DNA of 64,000 bases from JAAYJR01 sp964611525 (GTDB lineage Bacteria > Bacteroidota > Bacteroidia > Bacteroidales > Prolixibacteraceae). The position numbers were made by a program, and so were the translations under genes. Positions 26,767 to 36,645 of this stretch are shown here, one piece after another. The stretch spans positions 1 through 64,000 of the forward strand of contig CAZTAL010000131.1 of assembly GCA_964611525.1 (NCBI GenBank), in the 5' to 3' direction. Positions within the stretch are counted from its first letter, which is position 1. Every line of letters begins with the position of its first letter. The notes beneath the pieces were generated by a model that was not told the DNA's origin, did no database searches, and saw nothing but the letters and a program-made list of their open reading frames with translations.

Positions 26767-27201
26767 ATGTATTCAGAAAAAATAACATCTTTGAAGTTGC
26801 TTGATAAAGCAGCTGCCAATCTGATAAATCATTTTCCCGATCAGCGTGTATTTGCTTTTTACGGTAAAATGGGAGCGGGAAAAACCACTTTTATACAGTC
26901 TATTTGCAAATATTTAGGTTCCGGTGACAATATTACCAGTCCTTCATTTGCATTGGTCAATGAGTACCAGACAGTCCACGGCGACTCTGTCTATCATCTG
27001 GATTTTTACAGGATAAAAAATATAGAAGAAGTATTCGATCTGGGTTACGAAGATTATTTCTACAGTGGAAAATATTGTCTGATAGAATGGCCTGAAAAAA
27101 TTGAACCCCTGTTGCCTGATGAATATGTCAAAACAAAAATAAAGGTCGGACCGAAAATGGAACGGCTTATTTCTGCTCAAATTTTGAAAATTGCATTATA
27201 G
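26767..27201 (+). CDS. tsaE: tRNA threonylcarbamoyladenosine biosynthesis ATPase
   Basis: The 144-residue P-loop protein works with TsaB and TsaD to make t6A37 on ANN-decoding tRNAs. The Walker A GKMGAGKTT is at 33-41, followed by ITSPSFALVNEY, VYHLDFYRI and the Walker-B-like LIEWPEK. The length is standard. It is followed after about 35 bp by the alanine dehydrogenase-like gene on the same strand, a neighbourhood known from other Bacteroidota. Confidence 0.94.
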   Translation: MYSEKITSLKLLDKAAANLINHFPDQRVFAFYGKMGAGKTTFIQSICKYLGSGDNITSPSFALVNEYQTVHGDSVYHLDFYRIKNIEEVFDLGYEDYFYSGKYCLIEWPEKIEPLLPDEYVKTKIKVGPKMERLISAQILKIAL

Positions 27202-27236
27202 AATGTAACTTGTTAAAATTTATAGAAAAATTATTT

Positions 27237-28457
27237 ATGACAGCCAACGAAAAATCAAAAGAAAAAATACCGGTCTCAAAAACAATGCTGATCCCCAAAG
27301 AAGAAATGCTTGAGATAAAAAACAAAGGAAAAAAAATAAAAATAGGTGTCCCTTCCGACTTTTCCAAAGTTGAATACCGTGTACCCCTGACTCCCCAAGC
27401 AGTCGATTTACTTACTTCATACAGACACGAAATATTTATTGAAAAAAATGCAGGTAAACAAGCCAGTTATACTGATGAAGAATACAGAACTGCAGGAGCT
27501 GTGATTGTAGATAAAAAAGAAGAAGTGTTTCAGTGCGATATCATTTTGCGTGTCGCTCCTTTCGATAGTAACGAAATTAATTTTCTTCAGAACAATCAGG
27601 CAATCATTTCAAATATGCAGATACAAGCCCAGTGCAAAGAATCAATTGATAAATTAATGAAAAAGAAGGTAACAACCATTGCCTTCGAAAATATTGAAAA
27701 TGAAGATGGATTTTCTCCTATAACTCATCAAATGAATCAGATTGCCGGCATTACATCTATAACCCTTGCAAGTGAATATTTAAGTAACGCACATAAGGGA
27801 AAAGGTGTTCTTTTTGGTGAAGTAACGGGCATCACACCTGCAGAACTAGTAATTATCGGGACCAGCACGGCAGCAGAATACGCAGCAAGGGCAGCGTTGG
27901 GACTTGGAATCCTTATAAAAGTGTTCGACACTTCGGTATATGAATTAAGCCGGCTGGAAGAAAAGCTGAGTCAACGGATATTTACTTCAGTTTTTTATCC
28001 TAAAGTTCTAAAAAAGGCTTTAGTATCAGCTGATGCAGTTATTGGTGCCATGTCCTTCAATGCAACTCCCGGCTTTAAAGTTTCAGAAGACTTAGTAAAA
28101 GAGATGAAGGAAGGATCTGTAATAATAGATTTGAATGCCAGTCAGGGAGGTTGCTTCGAAACTTCATCTTGCACCGACCTGAAAAATCCTACCTATATAA
28201 AACACGGCGTTGTACATTATTGCGTTCCCAATGTACCCTCTATTGTCTCACGGACAGCATCTATATCATTAAGTAATATTTTTATTCCCATTTTACTGGC
28301 TATTGGAGAAAATGGTGGAATTGACAACTATATTAAAAATTCAAAAGGATTCCGGAAAGGGGTTTATATTTATCACGGTATTTTAACTAATCATGAAATA
28401 GGACAATTTTTCAATATTCCGTCAAAAGATATCGATCTGTTAATGGCAGTATTTTAA
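27237..28457 (+). CDS. Alanine dehydrogenase-like NAD(P)-dependent enzyme
   Basis: The 406-residue protein belongs to the alanine dehydrogenase / transhydrogenase-alpha superfamily. The N-terminal domain carries IKIGVPSDFSKVEYRVPLTP (with the substrate Arg) and the C-terminal part holds LVKEMKEGSVIIDLNASQGG and the PNVPSIVSRTAS loop. The dinucleotide loop normally reads GxGxxG; here it is GTSTAAE (about 208-214), so the second and third glycines are lost. The substrate-pocket His of classical Ald is also not evident. Reversible alanine deamination is the family function, but reduced or altered cofactor use is possible. The ATG at 27237 is preferred; an in-frame TTG at 27210 would add nine residues. 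It converges with the pullulanase gene, and the stop codons overlap. Confidence 0.78.
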   Translation: MTANEKSKEKIPVSKTMLIPKEEMLEIKNKGKKIKIGVPSDFSKVEYRVPLTPQAVDLLTSYRHEIFIEKNAGKQASYTDEEYRTAGAVIVDKKEEVFQCDIILRVAPFDSNEINFLQNNQAIISNMQIQAQCKESIDKLMKKKVTTIAFENIENEDGFSPITHQMNQIAGITSITLASEYLSNAHKGKGVLFGEVTGITPAELVIIGTSTAAEYAARAALGLGILIKVFDTSVYELSRLEEKLSQRIFTSVFYPKVLKKALVSADAVIGAMSFNATPGFKVSEDLVKEMKEGSVIIDLNASQGGCFETSSCTDLKNPTYIKHGVVHYCVPNVPSIVSRTASISLSNIFIPILLAIGENGGIDNYIKNSKGFRKGVYIYHGILTNHEIGQFFNIPSKDIDLLMAVF

Positions 28458-30403
28458 TGCAATCCTTTCCTTACAAGTACCGTCATTGAAATTCCTTTAA
28501 CCATTATCTTTCCCGAAATAATTCCACCCATACCTTCTTCTTTTATATTGTTGCCATCAGCAATCATCTGGTATTTTCCATCGGGAAGATTAACCGATAT
28601 TTCTTCTCTGTTCCCGTTAAAAATCAATACTACAAATTCCCATGAATCACCAAGTGCTTTTCCATTTATGCTATAACCTGTCATACCTGGTTTATATTCA
28701 AGACAAAAATCAATATATTTTTGTATCTGACTTACCTGTGTAATACGGAAAACCAGATGGTTTTTACGTAGCCGAATTAATTTTTTATAGTACTCAAAAA
28801 CATCTAAGTTCTCATTTTTAAGCCGCCAGTCGATCCGGTTAACTGAATCCGGCGACTTATATGAATTACCATTACCCCCCTTAGACCGGCAAAATTCTAT
28901 TCCGGAATGTAAAAATGGTATGCCCTGTGAAGTTAATAACAAGGCGCCAGCCAACTTGACCATTTTTCGCAACTCCTCATTTCCTCCCTTGGGACAGCTC
29001 ATTTTTAATTTATCCCAAAGGGTATAATTATCATGACAGGAAACGTAATTAATACTCTGAGCCGGACTCCCGCCCCACGGATGCCCGGAAGTCTCAACAT
29101 AATCATAAACAATCTGAGGATGCTCAATAGTACCGACAATACCAAATTTGACAGATTCTTCACGCAAACCCCGACCACTTATAAATCCCTTACTCTTTTT
29201 GCTGCTATGTTTACCTACAAGGGCACCCCGAAAATCATCATTAAAAACAGCTATGCCGGTCAGTTCCTTTATGTTATATTTTACTGCACGGTGTTTTTCT
29301 GTCATAGGACTCTCACCGGCCGTCCATCCCTCACCGTATAGCAACAAACCGTGTGCTGACTTGTCCATCTCCTCACGAATAATCTTCATAGTATCCTTGT
29401 CGTAAATACCCATAAGGTCAAAACGAAATCCATCTATATGAAATTCAGATGCCCAGTATCTTAAGGAATCAACTATGTATTTCCTGACCATTGCACGCTC
29501 GGTGGCCACTTCATTGCCACATAATGAAGCATTAGCAAAAGTGCCGTCTCCATTTTGACGGTAAAAATAACCGGGCACTGTTTTGTTAAATGCCGATTCT
29601 TTTGTAAAATATGTATGGTTATAAACTACGTCAAGTATTACTCCTATACCTGCAGAGTGAAGTGCCCGGACAAGCATTTTAAACTCTTTAATACGCACAG
29701 TTCCGTCATAGGGGTCTGTAGAATAAGACCCTTCCAAGGAATTAAAATTCAAAGGATCATAGCCCCAGTTATATTTACTCGAAGGATTCTCTTCATCAAC
29801 AGTATAAAAATCATTAACCGGCAGTAAATGCACATGTGTTATTCCCAGACTTATTAAATGTGATAATCCCGTTGGCAATCCTTCAGGAGAGGTTGTCCCC
29901 TCTTCTGTAAATCCTAAAAATTTACCCTTATTTCTTATGCCGGAATCAGGTGATATGGAAAAATCCCTTATATGAGTTTCATAAATAACAGCATCTGTAA
30001 AATTTTGCAGAACCGGCTGTTTATCATTATGCCAATCAGAGGGATTCGTTTTAGACGGGTCATAAATCATTCCCCGCCTGCCATTAATGCCTACACACCT
30101 TGCATAAATATCAGGGATCTCTTCCAGCCATTCACCATCATTTATACGAAAAGTATAAAATTTACCCTCAAAATCACCTGTCAGAATAGCAGACCATATA
30201 CCATTACCACTAGCCTGTAACTGAGTTTTAAAATAAGCATCGCCCAGTCTGCCATCCTTAAATAATCTGAACTCCACAATTTTAGCTGTCGGCGCCCATA
30301 TCTTCACAACTGTCTTTTCCCTGGTCCAGAATACACCTAGATCGTCTCCCCCGTAAAAAGGATATGTTGAAAAATCGATATGATTAAATTTCCAGTCTCT
30401 CAT
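28454..30403 (-). CDS. pulA: Type I pullulanase (GH13)
   Basis: The 649-residue enzyme debranches alpha-1,6 links in pullulan, glycogen or starch. After an N-terminal CBM48-like beta domain comes the type I signature YNWGYDPLNF, then the GH13 barrel: GVILDVVYNHTY, DGFRFDLMGIYD (nucleophile Asp), LLYGEGWTAG (acid Glu) and SCHDNYTLWD (stabilising Asp). No signal peptide is seen, so it probably acts on cytoplasmic glycogen. The start codon overlaps the stop of the small membrane-protein gene (TAATG). The 3' end overlaps the stop of the convergent alanine dehydrogenase-like gene. Confidence 0.93.
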   Translation of the reverse strand: MRDWKFNHIDFSTYPFYGGDDLGVFWTREKTVVKIWAPTAKIVEFRLFKDGRLGDAYFKTQLQASGNGIWSAILTGDFEGKFYTFRINDGEWLEEIPDIYARCVGINGRRGMIYDPSKTNPSDWHNDKQPVLQNFTDAVIYETHIRDFSISPDSGIRNKGKFLGFTEEGTTSPEGLPTGLSHLISLGITHVHLLPVNDFYTVDEENPSSKYNWGYDPLNFNSLEGSYSTDPYDGTVRIKEFKMLVRALHSAGIGVILDVVYNHTYFTKESAFNKTVPGYFYRQNGDGTFANASLCGNEVATERAMVRKYIVDSLRYWASEFHIDGFRFDLMGIYDKDTMKIIREEMDKSAHGLLLYGEGWTAGESPMTEKHRAVKYNIKELTGIAVFNDDFRGALVGKHSSKKSKGFISGRGLREESVKFGIVGTIEHPQIVYDYVETSGHPWGGSPAQSINYVSCHDNYTLWDKLKMSCPKGGNEELRKMVKLAGALLLTSQGIPFLHSGIEFCRSKGGNGNSYKSPDSVNRIDWRLKNENLDVFEYYKKLIRLRKNHLVFRITQVSQIQKYIDFCLEYKPGMTGYSINGKALGDSWEFVVLIFNGNREEISVNLPDGKYQMIADGNNIKEEGMGGIISGKIMVKGISMTVLVRKGLH

Positions 30404-30945
30404 TAAAGACTAAATAAAGTTTTTCTTAATAAAACCTGACAACTGCAAAGTCTTTTGCCATTTACTTCACTTACAATTACTTTTGCTTTTGGCAATCTCT
30501 TAAGACTTTTATCGTGAAGATAAAAACGGTTCAGATCAATAGTAAGCTTATGGCTTTGTCCCCTTTCCAGAAATAAAGGATATAAATAATAATTACTGAT
30601 GCCTTTCAGTACAAATTTCCTTTTTAACCAAAAACTGCTGAATATCAACAGCGGTTTATCTATGTCTAAATCAGAACTGCCCGTGTTTGTAATGGTCAAC
30701 TCCAAAATATCAGGATAGTATAAACGATCCTTTGCCAGGTTGACTTCAATTTTTTTTCTCCGTTTAAAAATATCTTTAATATTTCCTCTTTTTTTTTCTG
30801 AACCTAATATTGCAACAACAACAATAAATGCAATAATTAAAATAACTATAAACCAAATAAGTTTATAACCCTCCGGGCCAACTTCATTACCAGCCGGAAG
30901 GTGACCCGTAACAGTTAATAACAAAATATTAAATACCTTCTTCAT
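30403..30945 (-). CDS. Small membrane protein of unknown function, coupled to pullulanase
   Basis: I do not recognise a family. The 180-residue product has a signal-peptide-like start (MKKVFNILLLTVTGHLPAG), a second hydrophobic segment (about 28-47, LIWFIVILIIAFIVVVAIL), a basic stretch (IFKRRKKIEV) and a beta-rich soluble part with alternating strands (about 65-180). The ATG at 30945 is preferred; a TTG at 31011 would put 22 odd residues before the hydrophobic start. Its stop overlaps the pullulanase start by 1 nt, so the two are co-translated. The soluble part resembles an immunoglobulin-like or sandwich domain, but this is a guess. Confidence 0.65.
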   Translation of the reverse strand: MKKVFNILLLTVTGHLPAGNEVGPEGYKLIWFIVILIIAFIVVVAILGSEKKRGNIKDIFKRRKKIEVNLAKDRLYYPDILELTITNTGSSDLDIDKPLLIFSSFWLKRKFVLKGISNYYLYPLFLERGQSHKLTIDLNRFYLHDKSLKRLPKAKVIVSEVNGKRLCSCQVLLRKTLFSL

Positions 30946-31023
30946 CTGGAAAGTTTGCAGCAAAAATAAAATATTTTTTGGATTTATGCAGGTTCCAATG
31001 GTTAATAACAATTGAAAACATAT

Positions 31024-31056
31024 TTTGTATGATTACCCAAAAAATTTTATCTTTTG
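31024..31056 (+). promoter_or_regulatory. Promoter for the EndoQ-UvrD gene
   Basis: TTTG at 31024-31027 and TATCTTTTG at 31048-31056 resemble the Bacteroidota -33 and -7 boxes with a 20-bp spacer; the -7 box has one extra base between TA and TTTG. The start codon is at 31075. Confidence 0.4.
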
Positions 31057-31074
31057 AAAAACAAAATTAAATAA

Positions 31075-34000
31075 ATGAAATTTATTGCTGATTTACACAT
31101 CCATTCTCATTATTCCAGGGCTACCAGTAAAGCACTTACACCGGAACAACTTGAATTTCGCGGCCGTTTAAAGGGAATAACAATAATAGGCACAGGAGAT
31201 TTCACTCATCCGGGATGGTTATCTGAGCTACATGAAAAAACTGAACCCGATGGCTATGGTTTATTAAAATTAAAAAAAGAATATATTATAAATTCCCCTT
31301 TCCCCGGCAACGAGACCCGCTTCTTACTGACTGCTGAAATAAGCAATATATACAAGCGTGGTGGAAAAGTAAGGAAAGTACATAATGTAATTTTGGTGCC
31401 AGACTTTAATGAGGCAAAAAAAATTAACCGTAGACTTATTAATTTAGGTGGTAATCTTACTTCCGACGGCAGGCCTATTCTGGGCCTCGATTCAAGGGAT
31501 CTGCTGGAAATTGTCATGGAATGCAGCGAAAAGAATTACTTCATACCAGCTCACATCTGGACTCCATGGTTTTCCATGCTCGGATCAAAATCGGGATTTG
31601 ACTCACTTAAGGAATGTTTTGACGACTTATCACCCTACATCCATACCATTGAAACAGGCCTTTCCACCGATCCTCCCATGAACTGGCTATGCTCATTCCT
31701 TGACAAAGTAACCATGGTTTCCAACTCGGATGCCCACTCACCTGAACGACTTGGAAGAAATGCCAATATTTTCAATACAAGTCTCGATTATTATTCAATC
31801 ACAGATGCTCTGAGGACAGGAAATCCTGAACACTTTCTCGGCACCATTGATATGTTTCCCCAGGAAGGTAAGTATCACTACGACGGACACAGAAAATGTA
31901 ATATTTGTTGGGATCCATATGAAACCCTCAAAAATAATTTTATATGTCCGGTATGTAAAAAACCGGTTACAATCGGTGTGATGAACCGAATAATTAATTT
32001 GTCAGACCGTGAAGATATATCGGAACGGCCAAACAGGCTGCCATTCCATTCCATTATACCTTTAAAAGAAATTTTATCTGAAATTGCCGGGCTAGGTGTT
32101 AATTCAAAAAGAATAGAAAAAGAATACATGTCAACTCTTGAAAAACTTGGTACAGAACTGGATATACTCATGGAAATACCCCCGGAAAAAATTGAATCTC
32201 AAACTTCCCCTGCACTGGCAGAAGCAATAAAGCGCATGCGTAACCGCGAAGTCATTATAAAAGAGGGATATGATGGTGAATACGGAGAAATTAAAGTCTT
32301 TAATCCCGGCGAGTTAAGTCTCTTTGAAGCAACTCCCTCCCTCTTTATCGTAGAAAAACCAAGTCCGCCCGTAAAAAGAGACTTTATAAATTTTGATTTA
32401 AAGGGAATACAAAAATTATTGCATGAAAATAAATACCAGGAAAATCTGGCAGCCGAAGAATCAGACATTTATCATACCATGTCAACAAAAAAAGAGACGC
32501 TATATAATTTAAATCCGGAACAGCTTAAGGCTGTAATGGATGCAAATGGCCCCACCCTTGTTATTGCCGGTCCCGGTACAGGAAAAACAAAAACCCTGAC
32601 AAGCAGAATAGCATGGTTGCAAGAAAACCTCAATATAAATCCTTCTGAAATCCTTGCCATTACATTTACCAATAAAGCAGCCGGTGAACTAAGGAAAAGA
32701 CTGAAAGTTATCCTTAATAAAAAAATAAATTCCGAAGATATCACAGTTGCTACATTCCATGCCTTCGGCCTTACTATACTTAAAGAATTTCATAAAGAGT
32801 TCCGGCGCAGTAAAAACTTTACTCTGGCTGATGAAAATCTAAAAACCGATATCATAAAATCCATTTCCCAAGTAAGTGCAAGTGAAACAAAAAACCTGAT
32901 TTCTCAAATTTCAGAAAAAAAGAGGTCAATTTGGATAGCTGAAACACATAAAAATAATGATAATAAAAACATTTCCGGAACCTGCATCTTTAATCAATAC
33001 GAAAACAAACTGCAAAAATTAAATGCATTTGATCTCGACGATCTGATAATCAAACCACTTATCCTTTTTTCCGAAAATAAAAATATTCTTAACCGGTTTC
33101 AACAACGTTTCCGCTACATTTTTGTTGATGAGTATCAGGATATTAATGATACCCAATACCGGTTATTAAGACTTTTAGCCCCGGATACACATTCCAACAT
33201 TTATGTTGTAGGTGATGCTAACCAGTCGATATATGGTTTCCGTGGTGCAAATTCAAATTATATCAAACAATTTACCAATGATTACCCGGAAGCAAAAATT
33301 TTTCAGCTCGATCAATCTTACCGTTGTTCGCGAACCATACTTAATGCTTCTTCCGATATTTTAGAACTAAAATCCGATATGCTAAAAGGTATCGATCAGG
33401 GAGTAAATATATCCATCTCTGAACAACCCACCGATGCAGCAGAAGCAGAATTCATTGCCAGACAAATAGTTGACCTGATAGGCGGAGTTAGCTTCTTCTC
33501 TATTGACAGCTCTGTTACGACGGGAAACACAAATAATACTATAAATACTCTCTCCGATCTGGCCATACTATGCCGTACACGCAGCCAGTTTAATATTATC
33601 GGACAAGCTTTGCAAAATCATAACTTACCTTATCAGGAAGTAGGAACTACACCTTTCTTCAGGCAGGAACCATTTCAGACTTTAATCAGTTTACTGAATA
33701 TATTTTCAAACGAAAATTCAGAAAGTGCAAATAAAATCTTAAAGCTTAAAAACAAACAAATATCCGAACAAAACTTAAAGTATTTTCAGCAACAAATAAA
33801 AAAGAAAAAACTTAGTGACTCGCTTGAAAATTTAAAAACCAAATTTTTTAAACCGGAAGAATTTGACGAACATAAATGGATAAGGTTCACAGAGATTGCA
33901 GATGAGATGAACAATACCCGTGATTTTTTGGAATTTCTGATTTTGGGAACAGGTACCGATACGCATAACCATAGCCTCGAAGCTATTTCTCTAATGACAT

Positions 34001-34323
34001 TACATGCTTCCAAAGGTCTGGAATTTGAATGTGTTTTTATTGCCGGTTGTGAAAACGGATTATTACCTTACAATCTCTATAAAAAAGAGGTAGACAGGGA
34101 AGAAGAAAGACGTTTATTATATGTTGGTATGACCAGGGCAAAAAAAATGTTATTCCTTACTCATGCACGAAACCGGACCCTTCGTGGACGTAAATTCAAA
34201 CTACCTGTCAGTCCTTTTTTACATTTGATCAAGCTTGAACTGCTCAATAAAATTGAAAATACCAGTAACAAAAAGCCTCTTAAAAAAGACAGCCAGTTAA
34301 GTTTATTTAATTTTAACTCTTAA
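31075..34323 (+). CDS. Endonuclease Q-like PHP nuclease fused to UvrD-type helicase
   Basis: The 1082-residue protein has two parts. Residues 1-430 match Endonuclease Q: PHP metal motifs (DLHIHSHYS at 6-14, GTGDFTHPGW, TAEIS, PAHIWTPWFS, SNSDAHS at 216-222) and a zinc finger (Cys275, Cys278, Cys291, Cys294). EndoQ nicks DNA 5' of deaminated bases and abasic sites. Residues about 475-1060 are an SF1A helicase: AGPGTGKTKT, TFTNKAAGELRKR, FVDEYQDIN, GDANQSIYGFRG, LDQSYRCSRTI, TLHASKGLEF and RRLLYVGMTRA. The fusion couples incision at deaminated bases to strand unwinding. No frameshift is seen; the two parts are joined by a short linker rich in Glu and Lys. It is monocistronic. Confidence 0.9.
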   Translation: MKFIADLHIHSHYSRATSKALTPEQLEFRGRLKGITIIGTGDFTHPGWLSELHEKTEPDGYGLLKLKKEYIINSPFPGNETRFLLTAEISNIYKRGGKVRKVHNVILVPDFNEAKKINRRLINLGGNLTSDGRPILGLDSRDLLEIVMECSEKNYFIPAHIWTPWFSMLGSKSGFDSLKECFDDLSPYIHTIETGLSTDPPMNWLCSFLDKVTMVSNSDAHSPERLGRNANIFNTSLDYYSITDALRTGNPEHFLGTIDMFPQEGKYHYDGHRKCNICWDPYETLKNNFICPVCKKPVTIGVMNRIINLSDREDISERPNRLPFHSIIPLKEILSEIAGLGVNSKRIEKEYMSTLEKLGTELDILMEIPPEKIESQTSPALAEAIKRMRNREVIIKEGYDGEYGEIKVFNPGELSLFEATPSLFIVEKPSPPVKRDFINFDLKGIQKLLHENKYQENLAAEESDIYHTMSTKKETLYNLNPEQLKAVMDANGPTLVIAGPGTGKTKTLTSRIAWLQENLNINPSEILAITFTNKAAGELRKRLKVILNKKINSEDITVATFHAFGLTILKEFHKEFRRSKNFTLADENLKTDIIKSISQVSASETKNLISQISEKKRSIWIAETHKNNDNKNISGTCIFNQYENKLQKLNAFDLDDLIIKPLILFSENKNILNRFQQRFRYIFVDEYQDINDTQYRLLRLLAPDTHSNIYVVGDANQSIYGFRGANSNYIKQFTNDYPEAKIFQLDQSYRCSRTILNASSDILELKSDMLKGIDQGVNISISEQPTDAAEAEFIARQIVDLIGGVSFFSIDSSVTTGNTNNTINTLSDLAILCRTRSQFNIIGQALQNHNLPYQEVGTTPFFRQEPFQTLISLLNIFSNENSESANKILKLKNKQISEQNLKYFQQQIKKKKLSDSLENLKTKFFKPEEFDEHKWIRFTEIADEMNNTRDFLEFLILGTGTDTHNHSLEAISLMTLHASKGLEFECVFIAGCENGLLPYNLYKKEVDREEERRLLYVGMTRAKKMLFLTHARNRTLRGRKFKLPVSPFLHLIKLELLNKIENTSNKKPLKKDSQLSLFNFNS

Positions 34324-34687
34324 CTGAATAACCGAATAATAAAATTATTGTTTAATAATGTTCATTTTCATCTCATTATAATTGTTTATTTTAATGGTAT
34401 GAGATGAAACTCATCATTTATAATGTTTCTCCTGTGTGAACGATAGTACATGACTCGTTTCATTTCATTAAAAAGTTTTTTGTAACATAGAAATCTGCTA
34501 AAATTCATCCGCAAAAAACATAAATATTGAACAGTCGTCATTCTTTTAACAAATTTTATAGCTAAATTTACTTTCTTTGCAAAGGCTAAACAAATTATGT
34601 ATTACTACGTTAATATCTGAAGTGGAATTGTCATGAAGTTCTAATTGTGCGTTATATTGAAAGGTGCAATAAAAATTTTCAGAAAAG
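34324..34687. other. Intergenic region between the EndoQ-UvrD gene and dxs
   Basis: The 364 bp contain an 11-bp perfect inverted repeat (listed separately) and otherwise AT-rich sequence with no coding frame or repeat shared with other parts of the window. Confidence 0.45.
34366..34409. other. Inverted repeat downstream of the EndoQ-UvrD gene
   Basis: TTTCATCTCAT (34366-34376) and ATGAGATGAAA (34399-34409) are perfectly complementary with a 22-nt loop, starting 43 bp after the stop. No T-run follows, so termination is uncertain. The right arm can also pair locally with the following CTCATC. Confidence 0.4.
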
Positions 34688-36595
34688 ATGGTTGAAATAA
34701 AAGAAAAATTACTTAATAAAATAAATAACCCATACGATTTAAGAAAACTCAAATTAGATGATCTTCCTGAATTATGTAATGAACTCAGAAATTTCATAAT
34801 TGATGTTGTGTCTGAAAATCCCGGCCATCTGGGCGCCAGTCTTGGAGTTGTTGAATTAACCGTAGCACTACATTATGCTTTCAATACTCCCTATGATATC
34901 TTGGTTTGGGATGTCGGTCATCAGGCTTATGGTCACAAAATTCTTACAGAAAGGCGGAAAATTTTCCATACTAACCGGAAATATAAAGGAATAAGCGGAT
35001 TTCCAAAACGTGAAGAAAGTATCTATGATACATTCGGTGTAGGTCATTCATCTACTTCAATATCAGCAGCTATGGGCATGGCTGTTGCTGCCGGTTTAAA
35101 GAATGAAAATGACAGAAAAATCGTAGCTGTCATAGGAGATGGTGCAATGACAGGCGGAATGGCTTTTGAAGCACTGAATAATGCCGGTGCAAGAAAATCA
35201 GACCTTCTTGTTATTTTAAACGACAATAATATGGCTATAGACCCAAATACAGGAGTAATTAGCCAATACCTGCTTAACATTTCAAAATCGGAAACCTACA
35301 ATAAAGTAAAAAAAGAAATTTGGGAAGGTCTGGGTAAACTGGACGGATTTGGGGAAAAAACCAGAAAATTTATCCAAAAAAACCAACATGCATTAAAAAA
35401 CATATTACTTGCTGAAAATAATTTATTCGAAGCATTTAATTTCAGATACTTCGGCCCCGTTGACGGTCATGATGTAATTTACCTGACTAAAACACTGAAT
35501 GACCTGAAAGATATCCCAGGACCTAAACTGTTACACATTATTACAAAAAAGGGGAAAGGATTCAGGCTGGCAGAAATAAATCAAACAAAATATCATGCAC
35601 CCGGTTTATTCAATAAAAAAACCGGCGAAATATTATCTTACAGTTATGATGAAAAAGAAATAACAAAATTTCAGGATGTATTTGGAAAGACTTTACTGGA
35701 ACTTGCCAGGCAGAACGAAAAAATTATAGGTGTTACCCCTGCTATGCCAACAGGTTGCTCAATGAGCATAATGATGAAGGAAATGCCCCACAGGACTTTT
35801 GACGTAGGAATAGCTGAACAACATGCTGTAACATTTTCTGCCGGACTGGCAACACAGGGACTGATACCTTTTTGTAATATATACTCTACCTTTATTCAAA
35901 GAGCCTATGATCAGGTTATTCATGATGTTGCAATTCAAAATCTTCATGTAATATTTTGTCTTGACAGGGGTGGTCTTGTAGGTGAAGACGGTTCAACGCA
36001 CCACGGAATATTTGACATTGCTTATATGCGTTCTATTCCTAATATGATCGTATCTGCACCAATGGATGAGTCTGACCTAAGGAATCTTATGTATACAGCT
36101 CAACTGGATGAAATTTCACACCCATTCACTATACGTTATCCCCGCGGATATGGTATAAACAAAAACTGGGAAAAACCTTTTAAAAAACTAAGAATTGGGA
36201 AAGGCCGGCAACTTTCAGAAGGTAAAGATATTGCAATATTAACTCTTGGTAAATCAGGTATTTTCGCACAACAGGCAGTAAAAGAACTTGCCGACAAAAA
36301 TATTTCCGCAGCCCACTTCGACATGCGTTTTGCCAAACCATTAGATAAAAAGATGCTTATAACAATCTTTAAAACATTTCAATATATAATCACAGTAGAA
36401 GATGGAATTTTAAAAGGCGGATTTGGCAGTGCTATACTTGAATTTATCGCAGAACAGGGCATACACGCAAATGTAAAATTGCTCGGTATACCCGACCGGT
36501 TTATAGAACAAGGATCTCTTAAAAATTTATACAGAGAATGCGGCATTGATAGTAAAGGTATAATGCAAACTGCCATGAAAATACTGGGAAAATAA
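34688..36595 (+). CDS. dxs: 1-deoxy-D-xylulose-5-phosphate synthase
   Basis: The 635-residue thiamine-diphosphate enzyme joins pyruvate and glyceraldehyde-3-phosphate in the first step of the MEP isoprenoid pathway. Key motifs are GHLGASLGVVELT, VWDVGHQAYGHK, the ThDP motif GDGAMTGGMAFEALNNAG, YFGPVDGHD, FDVGIAEQHAVTFSAGLA (catalytic Glu) and DRGGLVGEDGSTHHG. The C-terminal transketolase domain is intact. The length is normal. It supplies precursors for quinones and for the carotenoid implied by the lycopene-cyclase gene. It is followed at about 50 bp by a histidine kinase gene. Confidence 0.95.
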   Translation: MVEIKEKLLNKINNPYDLRKLKLDDLPELCNELRNFIIDVVSENPGHLGASLGVVELTVALHYAFNTPYDILVWDVGHQAYGHKILTERRKIFHTNRKYKGISGFPKREESIYDTFGVGHSSTSISAAMGMAVAAGLKNENDRKIVAVIGDGAMTGGMAFEALNNAGARKSDLLVILNDNNMAIDPNTGVISQYLLNISKSETYNKVKKEIWEGLGKLDGFGEKTRKFIQKNQHALKNILLAENNLFEAFNFRYFGPVDGHDVIYLTKTLNDLKDIPGPKLLHIITKKGKGFRLAEINQTKYHAPGLFNKKTGEILSYSYDEKEITKFQDVFGKTLLELARQNEKIIGVTPAMPTGCSMSIMMKEMPHRTFDVGIAEQHAVTFSAGLATQGLIPFCNIYSTFIQRAYDQVIHDVAIQNLHVIFCLDRGGLVGEDGSTHHGIFDIAYMRSIPNMIVSAPMDESDLRNLMYTAQLDEISHPFTIRYPRGYGINKNWEKPFKKLRIGKGRQLSEGKDIAILTLGKSGIFAQQAVKELADKNISAAHFDMRFAKPLDKKMLITIFKTFQYIITVEDGILKGGFGSAILEFIAEQGIHANVKLLGIPDRFIEQGSLKNLYRECGIDSKGIMQTAMKILGK

Positions 36596-36645
36596 TATTT
36601 TATAATTTTCCCCGTTTTCATTGAACAAATTAAAATAACCTCACT

